From Cokeromyces recurvatus (Eukaryota > Mucoromycota > Mucoromycetes > Mucorales > Mucoraceae): a stretch of DNA of 64,000 bases. Below are positions 26,020-37,198 of this stretch, in pieces. Location of the stretch: positions 62,001 through 126,000 of the forward strand of contig NW_026251420.1 in assembly GCF_025118155.1 (NCBI RefSeq). Direction: 5' to 3'. The notes beneath the pieces were generated by a model, which saw only the letters and a list, made by a program, of their open reading frames with translations, was not told where the DNA came from and made no database searches. How positions within the stretch are numbered: the first letter of the stretch is position 1; every line of letters begins with the position of its first letter. Both the position numbers and the translations under genes were made by a program.

Positions 26020-27767
26020 TTATTTAGTTGTTTTAATACAGTATTCGTAAGCTTGTTTATTCTCTAATATCCAACAAAAAATTTTAGAATAATAATATAA
26101 TATTTAATGTAAGAATCTGATTATTGGTAGAGAATAAAGACGAAAATATAAGAAAGGAATCTTCTTGAGATCTTTTATTACTATAATTTGGCCGAAAATA
26201 ATTTTCATTATTTATAATAAGAAACTAAATAAAAGAAGAAAAAAAATTTTTTTTATTATGATAGTTGTAAATCTATACTTCAACTAAATAGCTACAAGAA
26301 CGATTCATGATAGAAAACAGTCAAAGTAGTCTTGTTAGTTGTACAACATTTAAGCAACTACCATCAATAAGACATCTATTATTATTAATATCTTTTAAAT
26401 ATGTGTACACTAATCTAATCCGATATGACTAAGAAATAAGGCTAAATATGACAAATCATAAACTATTCGAATAAAACATATGATAGAATATATTTATGCG
26501 ATAGTTCTACTGCTTTATTTTATTTTATTTTTTCGAGCAAATGAAATCAGAGATTTGTTTTTTAAAGTATTATCCAATTAGACTATCCTGAATACTTTAT
26601 CAGCATCATCGCGTTTATTATTTACTTACATTCAAATCCTTAAAGAAATGAATATTCTTAAACTTGTTTTCTTTACTGCTTCTTTTATAATAACCCATTG
26701 TATTGTTAATAAATTAATATAAATTCAGGTTATAAAAAAGATGCACTGGGACGTAAAAGAGCTAGGGGTCTTTAAATATGGAAGCAGGTTAAAAGAAAGT
26801 GATAATGAAAACGCTTAAAGAGTACGACTTTATACGAATATGTATAAAGGAAGATCAAAAAAAAAAAATATATAAATAAAATAAAATAAAAATAAAGGGG
26901 TACTCTATATGTTTCAGCCATCAGAGACGCATAGAATAAAAAGTAGAGTAATACAAAAAAAAAAAAAGGTTAATAAAACAAGAGAAAATAAAAACATGTG
27001 TTCACTGCAGTCTCTATAAGCTTAGCATTCGAGTAAACAGTAATATTACAAAATCATTACAACTAGACGGAATCTATTGTTTTTATTCTGATGCTGTATA
27101 AACGATGATTTACTTTACATAATACAATATTAGAGTCAAGAGCATAGACTATTATTTGTTACACACTTTATGCAAATGCAAATCTATTTTGATCTCTGAA
27201 TAAAATAATAAATACTTTTTATATTGTGAAACATAGAGTAAACAGTTACTAAAGGATATAAGTATTAAACAATAATAATATTATGTTTTATAAATCTTCT
27301 ATGCTAAATACAATCATAAGAATAGATTATCTTTCTATAATAGCTCTATTCTTGTTGACCGATATTAATCTACAGTCAGGGCATAAATTATGATCTACAA
27401 TAGAACAACTTCTTCATCATATATACGCGTGTCGCAAAGAAACAACTACACTCCAAACGATCTATTTTTGCAGTCGTTATATGTATATGTATAATATCTT
27501 TTTTTTCGAATATTATAAAGATTTATTCTGCTGTTTTCATTTTCTTTATTGTTCTCTTTTTATTTATACCTAATAATTAACATCGGATAATTTGAGGATA
27601 TGTTAGATACAATCTAATCTTTTATGTAGATGTATGAACACTACATTTAACTTTAAATATAGTAAATAATTTATGTAGAAAATGTATTAATATGGCTTTT
27701 TTTTATTTTATTTTTTTAAAACAAAATTTTTTTTTCTTTTTTTGCAGATTCTTTCTCTTTCTTTCAA
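26020..27767. other. Spacer of 1.7 kb, no gene seen
   Basis: Uniformly AT-rich, with TTTTA and AAAATA repeats. A TTTTTGCAG acceptor-like site at about 27739-27747 precedes the next gene and may end a 5'-UTR intron. Confidence 0.45.
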
Positions 27768-28726
27768 ATGGTAACTGGAAAAAATGGGATGATAGACATT
27801 ACAGAAGAAAATTTATATTGCCACCATTTATTATTTATAAAAGATGTTGTAACATCAACTTTCGATCGATCAAATGATTGCTTTAAAATTAACTGGTCTC
27901 AGCTATCATATAGAAAGGCGAGGTAAGAAGGTGAGATGGTCAGTTAATTTTAAATGACTCGAGATGATTATTAGATTGAATGGACTTGTTGTTAAAGTAT
28001 CTGATTGTAATCAAGAAACACATGTTTGGTTAGGTAAAATGACTATTTTTTTTTCTTTCTATTCTTCTCTTTTTAACAATCAATCGGATAAAAGACGATG
28101 GAACAAGTGTAATTAGGACTCTATTTTCAAAAAACATATTATTAAGGAAAGAAAGCGAATCAATAGATATTGGGACTTCATTAACTGTGTTTGGAAAAGT
28201 TGAGTTATTTGTTGAAAATGAGATTGTTTTGCGATGTGGAGGATTTAAAATAGAAGAAGATTGTACAGCAGAAATATATCATTGGTTAAAAATACTACAG
28301 AATAGACCACCAAAGGAATTACAAACAAAGACTGTAATGTTTTCTAGTCTTTCTTCTTATCCATCTCCAAACAAAATAGTTACAAATGAAGAATTTGTAG
28401 AATCACCCATTAGAGATCTTGATTCTCAAAACACAGGATATTTATGGTCACCTAATCATATTTTTGCTACTTCTACACCTCTTCGTTTGAACCAACAAAT
28501 CATATCATCACCTTTAAATAATAAAGTCCATAATGGTAATCTAAAGCCAACAAATAATATTATTCAGCAAGATGATCCTTTAAACGATGATTTTCATGCC
28601 GTTTTTGATGATGATGATGATTTCGATGATTTTGGAGAAATTGATTTAGTTGCTTTGGAAGCAAATGCTATGAAACAAATAGAATCTTCTAATAAGAAGC
28701 GAAAATGGTCGTTGACGATGGAATAA
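27768..28726 (+). CDS. STN1-like OB-fold protein (CST complex, telomere/replication)
   Basis: Candidate Stn1, the RPA32-like subunit of the Cdc13/CTC1-Stn1-Ten1 complex that caps telomeres and helps lagging-strand fill-in. Exons 27768-27922, 27975-28033, 28095-28726, about 281 residues. The N-terminal part reads as in Stn1: LLFIKDV (compare LYINDI of animal STN1), then the OB strands RLNGLVVKVSD, THVWLDDGTSVIRTLF, a spacer, IDIGTSLTVFGKVELF and IYHWLKIL. The last third is poorly conserved and ends in an aspartate-rich stretch (VFDDDDDFDDFGEIDL) and a basic NKKRK. The start ATG has context CAAATGG; an upstream non-coding exon is possible. RMI2 and RPA32 are the main alternatives; the INDI-like strand and the DDGT motif favour STN1. 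Confidence 0.6.
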
Positions 28727-28793
28727 TTATACCTTCCCCCACATCTATCAATGCAAGTGACTTGTTTCAACCCATTTGAATTGAAACAATGAT

Positions 28794-28837
<44 letters not shown>

Positions 28838-28946
28838 CCCGCTTTATTTTCGTATATTTATCCTATTTTCATCTTCTTCTTTTAAATAAATACATACAAA
28901 TAAAATACACTGTATACAAATATATATATTTATATATATAAATTGA

Positions 28947-30483
28947 ATGCTTATACTTCGACACAATATATTACCTCCAGAAGACCTTTTTCAAATCGAA
29001 AGAGTAAAGAAAACAGGATAAGACTAAAAGTATACAAATATATAAAACTCATTGTACTAGTATTTCTTTTAGAAATATTTGCGTTGGTTGGATTTACATT
29101 CAAGCCATAGAAATCCTTTAGCACATATAGTAACAGATATCAATGTATTGAATTGTAACCCAACAGATCTTTATAGTTATTTGCTGGGAATGTTTACCAA
29201 GTTAAATATTAACGAAACTTTGAAAATCTCACAATCACAGCTTCTTGATTTTTTGATTGATGTTCAACATACTTATCAAAATACACCGTACCATTCATTC
29301 TATCATGCTGTTGATATAGTTATCGTTCTCTACTATATGATATTCGATTTAGAAGCTAACAAGTATTTAACAAACATGGATATTTCGCTCTTACTTATTG
29401 CTGCCATATGTCATGATGCGGGTCATGTAAATATGATTTCTATATAATCTCCTATATATTTATATTCATTAAATATTCACATAAGCCTTCTAGGCTGGCT
29501 ACAATAATGATTATCATGTCAAGCTGAATACAGAGCTCGCAACTCGCTATCATCATACATCGGTACTTGAATCTTTGTCTGTTGATATTACCCTTGAATT
29601 ATTTCGGAAACATCATTTACAATTTAGTTCAAGACAAATCGATTCAATTCGAAAACTTATTTTATCAACAGACATGACATTTCATTATGATTTATTGATG
29701 GAAGTGACTGCCCTTGAAGATGCTCTATCTTGCGTACAAGAAGGAGAAGAAGAAAAAAAAGACAAAGATGAAGAAGATCTAACTGTCACACCATCTGAAA
29801 CACAACAGAACGACCACCATCATTTATCAAGTTTTAGTTATGATAACGACATCACTACTACTGAATTTATTAGAAACACGATGCGTTATTCTACTACGAC
29901 ACATTATCTCTCATTAAACGATACACAACGACTCTCGTTCTCCCGAATCTTATTACATGCAGCTGATATTAGCAATACTGTCCGTACCTGGCCTATCTCA
30001 AAACAATGGTCGGACTTGATAGTTCAAGAGTTCTTTCGTCAGGGAGATGCTGAAAAGGCAGCACAATTAGAGGTATCTCCTGGTATGGATCGTGATATAG
30101 TGACTCAACCTGGTATCAGTATAAAATTTGGTGATTTTGTAGTACGTCCCTATTTTGAAGCCTTTACAGGACTTCTTCCAAAAGCCACCATCTTTTTGAA
30201 TCATTTAGAAGAGAATCGAAAGGAATGGCTTAAATTATTAAAGTCCAGCTCGATTTCTAGTACAACTACTTCCATTACTGCCTATTTGCCATACCCAGTG
30301 TCGGTCCCCGCTGGTACTGTTATGTTAACTGAGCGACCCTATGATTGTACTTTAAAGGCAATACCAATAATACGTGCTACTAGTCAATCTAATATCTTAA
30401 TAACACCCCAAAACTCTGTGTCATCTGAGCTAAGAAGAAAGAGTGCAGATCACATTATCTCTAAGAAAACTGCTTTTCTTTAA
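28947..30483 (+). CDS. 3',5'-cyclic-nucleotide phosphodiesterase (class I)
   Basis: Hydrolyses cAMP and/or cGMP and so opposes PKA. Exons 28947-29003 (small, less certain), 29073-29426, 29494-30483, about 466 residues. The metal-binding histidine/aspartate set is present: YHSFYHAVDIV, HDAGH joined across the intron to AGYNN (family consensus H-D-x-x-H-P-G-x-x-N; the proline is alanine here), and ILLHAADISN. Between helices there is an acidic insertion (EEGEEEKKDKDEEDL and a His/Ser run, about residues 230-265) not typical of animal PDEs. The C-terminal 80 residues after the catalytic domain are Ser/Thr-rich. Neighbours: an STN1-like gene upstream and an RGS gene downstream on the same strand. 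Confidence 0.9.
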
Positions 30484-30970
30484 AGAGAAAAAAAAAAAAA
30501 AAAAAGGGAGAGGAAAGTTGTACTCTATCATTAATTTACATTTCATTTCTCGGTCACACACATGCACACACACACACTCTCTCTCTCTCTCTTCTTATTT
30601 ATTTATTATATCATAGACTGTAAGATATTAAACAAGTTTTTTTTTTCTTTTGTACATGAACAAATTTAGTAATTTAAGGAGTACTTTTGTACTTGTTTGT
30701 TGATCGAAAGCCACGTTTTTCCTTACTACAATTTATCAAAATACTTCAAAAAATAAATGAAATAGAAACTGATGTATAAAAATTTATCAATAAAGAATTT
30801 GACTAAATGTACTACATAAAAAAAAAAAAAGATTTCATGTATAGAAAATAATATACGCTGTACAAGTTGCATAAGTTGAAATACTTGGATACTTTTGTTC
30901 TCTCTCTCTCTCTCTCTCTCTCTTTCCCCTTTTTTTCTTCTTTCAATAATTATGTATCATCATTCTTAAC
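30484..30970 (+). other. Spacer and likely RGS promoter with CT repeats
   Basis: An A-tract follows the PDE stop. CA and CT microsatellites (30563-30592) and a second CT array (about 30899-30922) lie directly upstream of the RGS start codon. No gene seen. Confidence 0.45.
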
Positions 30971-31555
30971 ATGACTACTCCATCAACATCTTTATTATCT
31001 ATGTCATCCTCTGATGAACTATTTTCATTAGAAAACATATTAGAATCAAAAGATAGATATTACCATAGTTTCATCATGTATCTTCATCATACTTACTGTA
31101 TAGAAAATATATATTTTTGGCAAGACGTTCAAAAGTACAAATCAAACCCTACATTAGAAATCTATCAAGCCATAATAGAGAGATACATTACTGTTAATGC
31201 ACCCTATGAAATCAATATACCTTGTCATATGCGTCAGAATTTGTTAACATCCCGTAATAGGAATCATACATGCTTTGATGAGGCAGCAGAAACAATTCTA
31301 GAATTGGTTCGGACAAATTCATTTTTACCGTGGTATTGTCAACAAAAGACAGAAAGGAGTTGTACCCTATCACCTTCTTTATCAGTACCTAATTATTGCA
31401 GTGATCGACTTAGTTTTTCTTCTTTTCGATCCGTCACTAGTATGGGGTCCTTTTGTAGTCATCTTTTTGTGAGCGAAAAAAGAAACAAGTTATCTCGTCT
31501 CTTTGAGCGTAAAAAGCAAGCATGGATCATCAAAATGAAAAGAGTAATTACATAA
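30971..31555 (+). CDS. RGS-domain protein (regulator of G-protein signalling)
   Basis: Predicted GTPase-activating protein for heterotrimeric G-alpha subunits. Intronless, 194 residues. The RGS box covers about residues 17-117: SLENILESKDRYYHSFIMYL, ENIYFWQDVQKYK (the first conserved helix pair), IYQAIIERYITVNAPYEINI and CFDEAAETILELVRTNSFLP, the usual H4-H8 pattern ending in the F-x-x-W/Y segment. The tail is serine-rich with a basic C-terminus that may contact membrane. No DEP or TM segments, so it is a minimal RGS protein. Converges with the KH gene 107 bp away. Confidence 0.85.
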   Translation: MTTPSTSLLSMSSSDELFSLENILESKDRYYHSFIMYLHHTYCIENIYFWQDVQKYKSNPTLEIYQAIIERYITVNAPYEINIPCHMRQNLLTSRNRNHTCFDEAAETILELVRTNSFLPWYCQQKTERSCTLSPSLSVPNYCSDRLSFSSFRSVTSMGSFCSHLFVSEKRNKLSRLFERKKQAWIIKMKRVIT

Positions 31556-31662
31556 TCACACTCTTCTTATTTCTAGGCTTGCTTAGAAACATGAAGACTT
31601 TTCTTGATTCCAGAATTGTAAATAGAATAGAAATGCTAATAATAATAAAAATAGAATTTATT

Positions 31663-32399
31663 TTATATACAATAATTATAAATAATTTCATCTTCTCTTG
31701 AATTACTACAGATTGAATATAAATCATGATCGTCTTCTTCAGAATAAATATAAAATGAATTTCCAGGAAATGAAAGAGCCAGTCGAGCATGTATCGATAA
31801 TTGTTCGAATAATAATTGTACAGCCCTTTCAAAATGATGAATGTTTTCTTTATTTTGTATAGAAATACGAATAATGCGTTCAGTCGATCGAGGTAAATAA
31901 TCAGATTTTACATGGATTTTTGTACAAGACGTCTTTGCTATCATGTCCAATACATCTTCTTGTATTAAATAGAGTATAAATCCATCAGGTAATACAAAAT
32001 CAATACCATAATTCTATTGTAAACTTGTTAGTTTATATGTTTTACTTTTATGTATCAAGTACCTACCTTATGACAATTATAATGTTCATCTTTTCTAACA
32101 ATATCCATAATTCGCTTTAATAGAGCAACCCATGCATTTGCACTATACTGATAAAGTCCTGTAACATGCACTAATCGTCTATTACCTGTCTTTTCAGGAC
32201 TCAACTTGATGCTGACATTATAATTTTCAGAAATCGTTTGTATTGCACATCCTGCCTTACCAATAATAGATCCTGCTTCCCTTGTTGACACAATAGCTCT
32301 TAAATTCACTGGGTATTTTATCTTTTTTTCTTCCTCTATTGCATTGATCAATTCCACTGCATCTGTAGATGTTTTAAACTTGATAGACTTTTTATACAT
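31663..32399 (-). CDS. KH-domain RNA-binding protein (PCBP-like)
   Basis: Two exons, 32399-32067 and 32013-31663, about 227 residues. The KH core is clear: LRAIVSTREAGSIIGKAG followed by CAIQTISENYNVSIKL, with the invariant I-I-G-x-x-G loop and the downstream strand RLVHVTGLY. The second half (DFVLPDGFILYLIQEDVLD, SCTKIHVKSDYLP, RIIRISI) resembles a degenerate second KH domain without the GxxG loop. Poly(C)-binding/Hek2-type proteins regulate mRNA localisation and translation, but the targets here are unknown. Its upstream region directly abuts the Fanzor transposon, whose left end is about 60 bp from the start codon. Confidence 0.82.
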
Positions 32400-32460
32400 G
32401 ACTGAGAAAAAAAAAAAATAAAAAAAAAAGTTAAATTGATTGTCCGCCTATTTCTTTAAT

Positions 32461-32588
32461 AGTAGTATTTCTACTTTAAAATTCAGACGATGTTAGTTTT
32501 TTTCTGGACGAATGAAAATTAACTTTTAGATGTTTAGCTTACCTTTTTTTTTAGACAAACGAAGAATAAAATTTACAAGAAGTGAGAT
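32461..32588. repeat. Left terminal inverted repeat of the Fanzor element
   Basis: Matches the reverse complement of 34828-34945. Shared segments include TTTCTACTTTAAA, GGACGAATGAAAATTAACTT, AGATGTTTAGCTT and TAGACAAACGAAGAATAAAA. The left copy has an extra T-run near 32497-32503. Similarity is roughly 85-90% by eye. Confidence 0.85.
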
Positions 32589-33018
32589 GTATGTTTAGAC
32601 TTTTTTCACCTACTAGACATTCAATAATGTTAGAATGCTAATTGATAATTGCCAAGTAATAATTTCTGGTCCTGTACGCTGAGAGACTGTGGATGCAGGT
32701 GGATCTCTGAGACTGAATTTATTTGAAGAAAGCTTGAAAGCTTAGCTTGGAGGGTAAGTAAGTGTGCATAATTTTATAATCATAAGCCAAATAATCCTTT
32801 GTAAACATTTTGTTTACAACACAACTGGTGATAGCCTCAAGCGTTTGAACCATAAGCAAAGGTCGAAAAATCAAAATGACAACCTCCGCTCGGCGGGATC
32901 CCACACCACACCCACCACCAGTAATAAGATAAATGTTGTCTGTATAATCACCTTTTTTTTTTTTAAAAAAAAAATCTTGGATAAATTGTTTTTCTTTCAC
33001 TTTCTTACTTTATTGAAC

Positions 33019-33469
33019 ATGTCTAATGAATATCGGTCTAGCATTATTAAAATAAAGAAAGAAACAGTTTTCAACAATTGACCGGTATTTAATGAAGGTC
33101 AGAACTTAATAAAAAATGTATATAAAAGTTTTTACTAACTGATATTACAGCAAACGCGAAGTGTACCGACTGTGAAGAAGTAGGACATTTCAATAAAAAC
33201 TATTACAAATGCAAGTTTTATAAAGGAGCAGCCGCTGATGATGGTACGGCAGTTTAATATTATACAATAATGATCATGTATAGTTGGAACTTCAAACAAG
33301 AAAAGAAAGGCAAAGCAAAAGTTTGAAGCAAGCTAAACAAACAGTAAAACGACAAAAGACCACAAATAATAATGTGACCGATCTTCATTGTAAGAAATGC
33401 CGTGGTGATAATCATTCTACAGCAAGACCTCCCTTATGCCCATACAATATAACACCTGAAGACAGCTAA
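33019..33469 (+). pseudogene. Two-zinc-knuckle reading frame inside the Fanzor element
   Basis: Exon-like blocks 33019-33097 (with an in-frame TGA), 33151-33243 and 33284-33469. Two cysteine motifs have identical spacing C-x2-C-x4-H-x7-C: CTDCEEVGHFNKNYYKC (second block) and CKKCRGDNHSTARPPLC (third block), separated by a basic helix rich in K, R and Q. Block 3 is one base out of phase with block 2, so the frame is broken. This could be the N-terminal part of the Fanzor protein or a separate accessory protein; nucleic-acid binding is inferred from the knuckles. Confidence 0.5.
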
Positions 33470-33576
33470 GATTGTTTTATGATGTTTTCAATTTTGGGAA
33501 ACTGCGCTACAGAGGGTGAGTATAGATAAAAATTCTATCAAATCAGGCTTATGTATTTTTTACTTTTATATTTGTA

Positions 33577-34717
33577 GCATTGCTGAATTAACACCAGATG
33601 GAAACAACCAAATCCTTTTTTTTGGAAACTTGATACGGACTGATGGTTTTATTGTGAATTTTTTTGTTTTACAAAAGATGTCAAGCCAGTTATGGTCCTT
33701 CTTTGCAGCACTTTGAGTTAACTCTTCACGACTTTACTTTACCAGAAGTAGCAAAGGATTATCATCCAATTTTTGTTGACCCCGGGCGAAAGTCTGTATT
33801 CACCGCTGTGAGTGATTTAAACGAGCCTAGGTACCCAATAATCCGCTGCAGTACTAAAGAGTATTATCATCTTACTGCTTCGACTGTTTCTTTCTACCCA
33901 GCAGCAATTTTTGAAAAGTCAAAACGGAATCAAGAATTCCCACAACCAAGACATCAAACCCGGAGCATTTTTTTAGACTATGTTCAATATCTATTTGACA
34001 ACATAAATACTTTATTTAACTTTTACAATTCCAGTACTGCAAAAAAAATGCTTCCAACTTTATCAAGGGAGGCAAAAAGCACAAGAAACTATGGTCAATA
34101 TGCTTATAAACGGTGACACCAAATATAATCGAAGTAGGAGAAACAAGAAGAGGCAGAAAAAGAAGAAACGAAAGAAGAAAAGAAAGAAGAGACCAAATAA
34201 GAACGATGCTATCAAGTATAAATATTTTCTACTTGATTATATTCAAACAGTTATTAATTCAATTTTTTTTTTTACTTTAGAGAAAAACTGAACAAATGGA
34301 GGCCCATCAAATACAAAGAAGACAAGACGAAGGTTCCTCTGATAGTATTTGGAAGTGGAATGTTCAATAAGGAACACCAACAAGATCAGGACGCTCAGAT
34401 GTGGGGTCACAAGTATTTTATGGCGCGCGCTGAAAAGGCGAGAAGCGGCTGGACAACTTATCACAATCACAATTGACGAGTTCCGAACATCCAAAGTATG
34501 CAGTAAATGCCAAACTCTAACCTTGATGCCAGCCTCGCCTGTTACTGGATTGAGTGTGCTGGCCCGTTCTTCTTGCCATACTCTTCTTTGTCAAAGAGAC
34601 ATTAATGCCTCCCGAAACATGATGACAATCTCTATCAGCATTTGGCAGGGACGAGAAAGACCAACACCTTTTCAACGCACCACTACCACCACCACACCAC
34701 CACAGTCATCACTGTAA
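33577..34717 (+). pseudogene. Fanzor (eukaryotic TnpB-like RNA-guided nuclease), frameshifted
   Basis: Fanzors are eukaryotic relatives of TnpB/Cas12 and use a RuvC nuclease guided by an RNA from the element end. Seen here: GNLIRTDGFIVNFF (wedge-like strand), RuvC-I FVDPGRKSVFTAV, a basic region (NRSRRNKKRQKKKKRKKKRK), an intron about 34217-34280 (GTATAA...TTTAG), KVPLIVFGSGMF, ALKRREAAGQLITI, RuvC-II IDEFRTSK fused to zinc finger CSKC, and RuvC-III CQRDINASRNM. All three catalytic acids (D, E, D) remain. At least three frame breaks occur (T-run near 33660, A-run near 34040, and near 34370-34395), and the first Cys of the second zinc pair is Arg. Non-functional as read. Confidence 0.82.
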
Positions 34718-34827
34718 TAAACACAGCTTACCTAGTGTATTTAGATGACCACATTCACTCAACTTCTGTTGTTTGGATGCTTTACAGGTAAGCGTCTGAA
34801 AATTATGTTTACTTTGTTTAAAAACTA

Positions 34828-34945
34828 ATCTTACTTCTTCTAACTTTTATTCTTCGTTTGTCTAAAAAAGGCAAGCTAAACATCTGAAAGTTAATTTTCA
34901 TTCGTCCAACATTGTCTGAGTTTAAAGTAGAAACACTGTAGTAGT
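34828..34945. repeat. Right terminal inverted repeat of the Fanzor element
   Basis: Reverse complement of the left repeat. The stretch between the Fanzor stop (34717) and this repeat is the region from which a guide RNA would be expected in this family; no structure was computed. Confidence 0.85.
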
Positions 34946-35324
34946 GAAGAACACACATATACTTTTATCCTTTTCCCTTTTGTCTCATAAGAGGGTTTTT
35001 CTTACTTATATACTATTAAAACTGACTAGGGGAAATACAGCAGATGAAAAATGCTATGTGCTCATTTGGTCAAAAAATCATAATAATAATAAAAATTCAA
35101 TTTTAAACGTAGTAGTAAAGAACAACAATCAAGATCATCATCATGAGGAGGATTTTATGTTTAATAATGAGTCACAAACAGCCAATAGGAAATATGAAAT
35201 ATATATACATATATATTTTTTTTTTTTTTTTTTTTTTTTTTGGAAATGTTAATGTCAAAATTAATACAAATTTACTATTTATTACACTTTCTTTTTTTTT
35301 TTTCAATTTTTTTTTCAAAAAGAA
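34946..35324 (+). other. HOM2 upstream region
   Basis: AT-rich spacer with a 21-T tract (about 35217-35240) and pyrimidine-rich sequence up to the start codon. An open frame crosses it but has no protein-like composition. Confidence 0.45.
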
Positions 35325-36508
35325 ATGAGTTCTAAAAAAGTAGGTATCCTTGGTGCTACTGGTACAGTAGGTCAGCGCTTTATTCTTTTATTAAGTGAAC
35401 ACCCAGTTTTTACAATCCATGCTTTGGGAGCTTCCTCTCGTTCTGCTGGTAAAGCTTACAAAGAAGCTGTACGTTGGAAGCAAGCTCGTCCTATTCCTGA
35501 TCAAGTCGCTAATATGATTGTTAAGCCTTGTGATGCTGAATTATTTAAAGATTGTGATGTTGTTTTTTCTGGTCTTGATGCTGATGTAGCTGGAGAAATT
35601 GGTAAGTAGTTTTTACCTATTTTTTTTTTTTTTTTTTTTTTTGTGCGTTGAGTGCCTTTTGATAACCCTTATTTTTTTTCTTTTTCTTTTTCTTTTTCTT
35701 TTTCTTTTTTTTAGAAATGGCTATGTTGAAGCAAGATATTGCTGTATTTTCAAATGCAAAGAATTATCGTCGTGATCCTGTAGTTCCCTTGATTGTCCCC
35801 ACTGTAAATAGCGATCATTTTGATCTTGTACATCATCAACGTGAACTTTACAACCTCAAGAAGGGCTTTTTGATCACAAATGCCAACTGTTCCACAACAG
35901 GACTTGTTGTACCCTTGAAGGCACTTCAAGATGCTTTTGGACCAATGACACATATCATTGTTAATACTCAACAAGCTATTAGTGGAGCTGGTTATCCTGG
36001 TGTTCCCAGTCTTGATATTCTTGATAATGTTGTACCTTACATTGGAGGAGAAGAAGAAAAGATGGAATGGGAAGTTGGAAAGATCATGGGTGCTGTAGCT
36101 GCTGATAAAAAGTCCTTTGAACATTTACCAAATACTGTTGTCTCTGCTACTTGTACTCGTGTTCCTGTCTTGGATGGACATCTTGAAAGTGTCTCTGTCA
36201 AGTTTGCTAATGGCTGTCCCGATATTGAAAAAGTCTATGAAGTATTAGAGAATTATAAATCTGAAGCTGAAAAATTAGGATGCCATTTAGCACCTTCTAA
36301 ACCTATTGTCGTTACTCGTCAACAGGATCGTCCACAACCTCGTTTGGATCGTGAGAATTTGAAAGGACAAGCTGTTACTGTTGGACGTGTTCGAAAGTGC
36401 CCTGTATTAGATATTAAATTTGTCCTTTTAGTTCATAATACTGTACTTGGAGCTGCTGGTTCCTCAGTTCTTAACGCAGAAATCGCAGTAGCTAAAGGAT
36501 TGATTTAA
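35325..36508 (+). CDS. HOM2: Aspartate-semialdehyde dehydrogenase
   Basis: Reduces aspartyl phosphate to aspartate semialdehyde with NADPH, the branch step to threonine, methionine and homoserine (cytosolic). Exons 35325-35601 and 35715-36508, about 356 residues, typical for the fungal/archaeal type. NADP-binding loop GILGATGTVGQRF at residues 7-19; active-site cysteine in TNANCSTTG; substrate-binding motif QAISGAGYPG and the histidine region NGCPD... and RPQPRLDR are in place. The intron has a long T-tract before TTTAG. The start ATG follows a T-run and an AAAAAGAAATGAG context. Codon use is less AT-biased than neighbours, suggesting good expression. Confidence 0.96.
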
Positions 36509-37198
36509 ATGTTGAAAATCTTGAAATAGAATAAAATAGAATTTTGCATGAAAACGACTATAATTTATGTGTTGTATGTATGTGTGTGTTTTTTTTAATT
36601 TACGATGAATTGTTACACTTACTACATACAACAGCTGTACTGGATTTTAAAATGTTTGCATTATTATTTATCATGATATATACTTTAATAATAATATTTT
36701 CTAAAAAAAAAAGGTATTGTTTACAAAGTAAATAGACACAATAATACATTGGCCCCCAGTTTACATATCCTTTTTTTTCTCTCTCTCTTAAAAAATAAAT
36801 AAATATAAAAATAGAGTTGTAAGAAGATATTTATTGCACAAGATAATAAATTCAGGCTTAGTGTTTTATAATATCCCCAGAGTAGAGTGTAAATTCTTAT
36901 TATTCATTAAATGGAGCTACGAAGTTCAATAATAAAACTCTGTTTAACCCAATGCGTTAAATAAGAAAAAAAAAAAGGTACAACTTGAAAGCAGTCAAAT
37001 TTGTTCGGCTAACAAAAATGTTAATTAATTTCGGACCGGAATTATATTGAAAAAACAAAAAACAAAAAAAAACGAAATAATAGTTTGCCGCATTAAAACT
37101 ATAAAATAATGCGGAGGAGAAAAAAAAAAAAAGAGAAGATGAATAAAATTTAAGCCTACAGTGTAAAGGGGGAAGCCTTCTTTCAAATAATATCAATT
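36509..37198. other. Spacer and probable eS24 promoter
   Basis: Near 37081-37118 a short inverted repeat (GCCGCATT ... AATGCGG) lies about 100 bp before the eS24 start codon and might be a regulatory site; otherwise AT-rich, no gene seen. Confidence 0.4.

Larger units (their letters stand above)
32461..34945 (+). mobile_element. TIR transposon carrying a Fanzor (eukaryotic TnpB) gene, decayed
   Basis: About 2.5 kb bounded by inverted repeats (32461-32588 and 34828-34945, see separate entries). Inside, in the same direction, are a zinc-knuckle frame (33019-33469) and a Fanzor frame (33577-34717). No separate DDE transposase is visible, so the element was either mobilised in trans or relied on lost sequence. 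All frames carry frameshifts. Insertion sits within 60 bp of the KH gene start and 380 bp of the HOM2 start. Confidence 0.8.
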
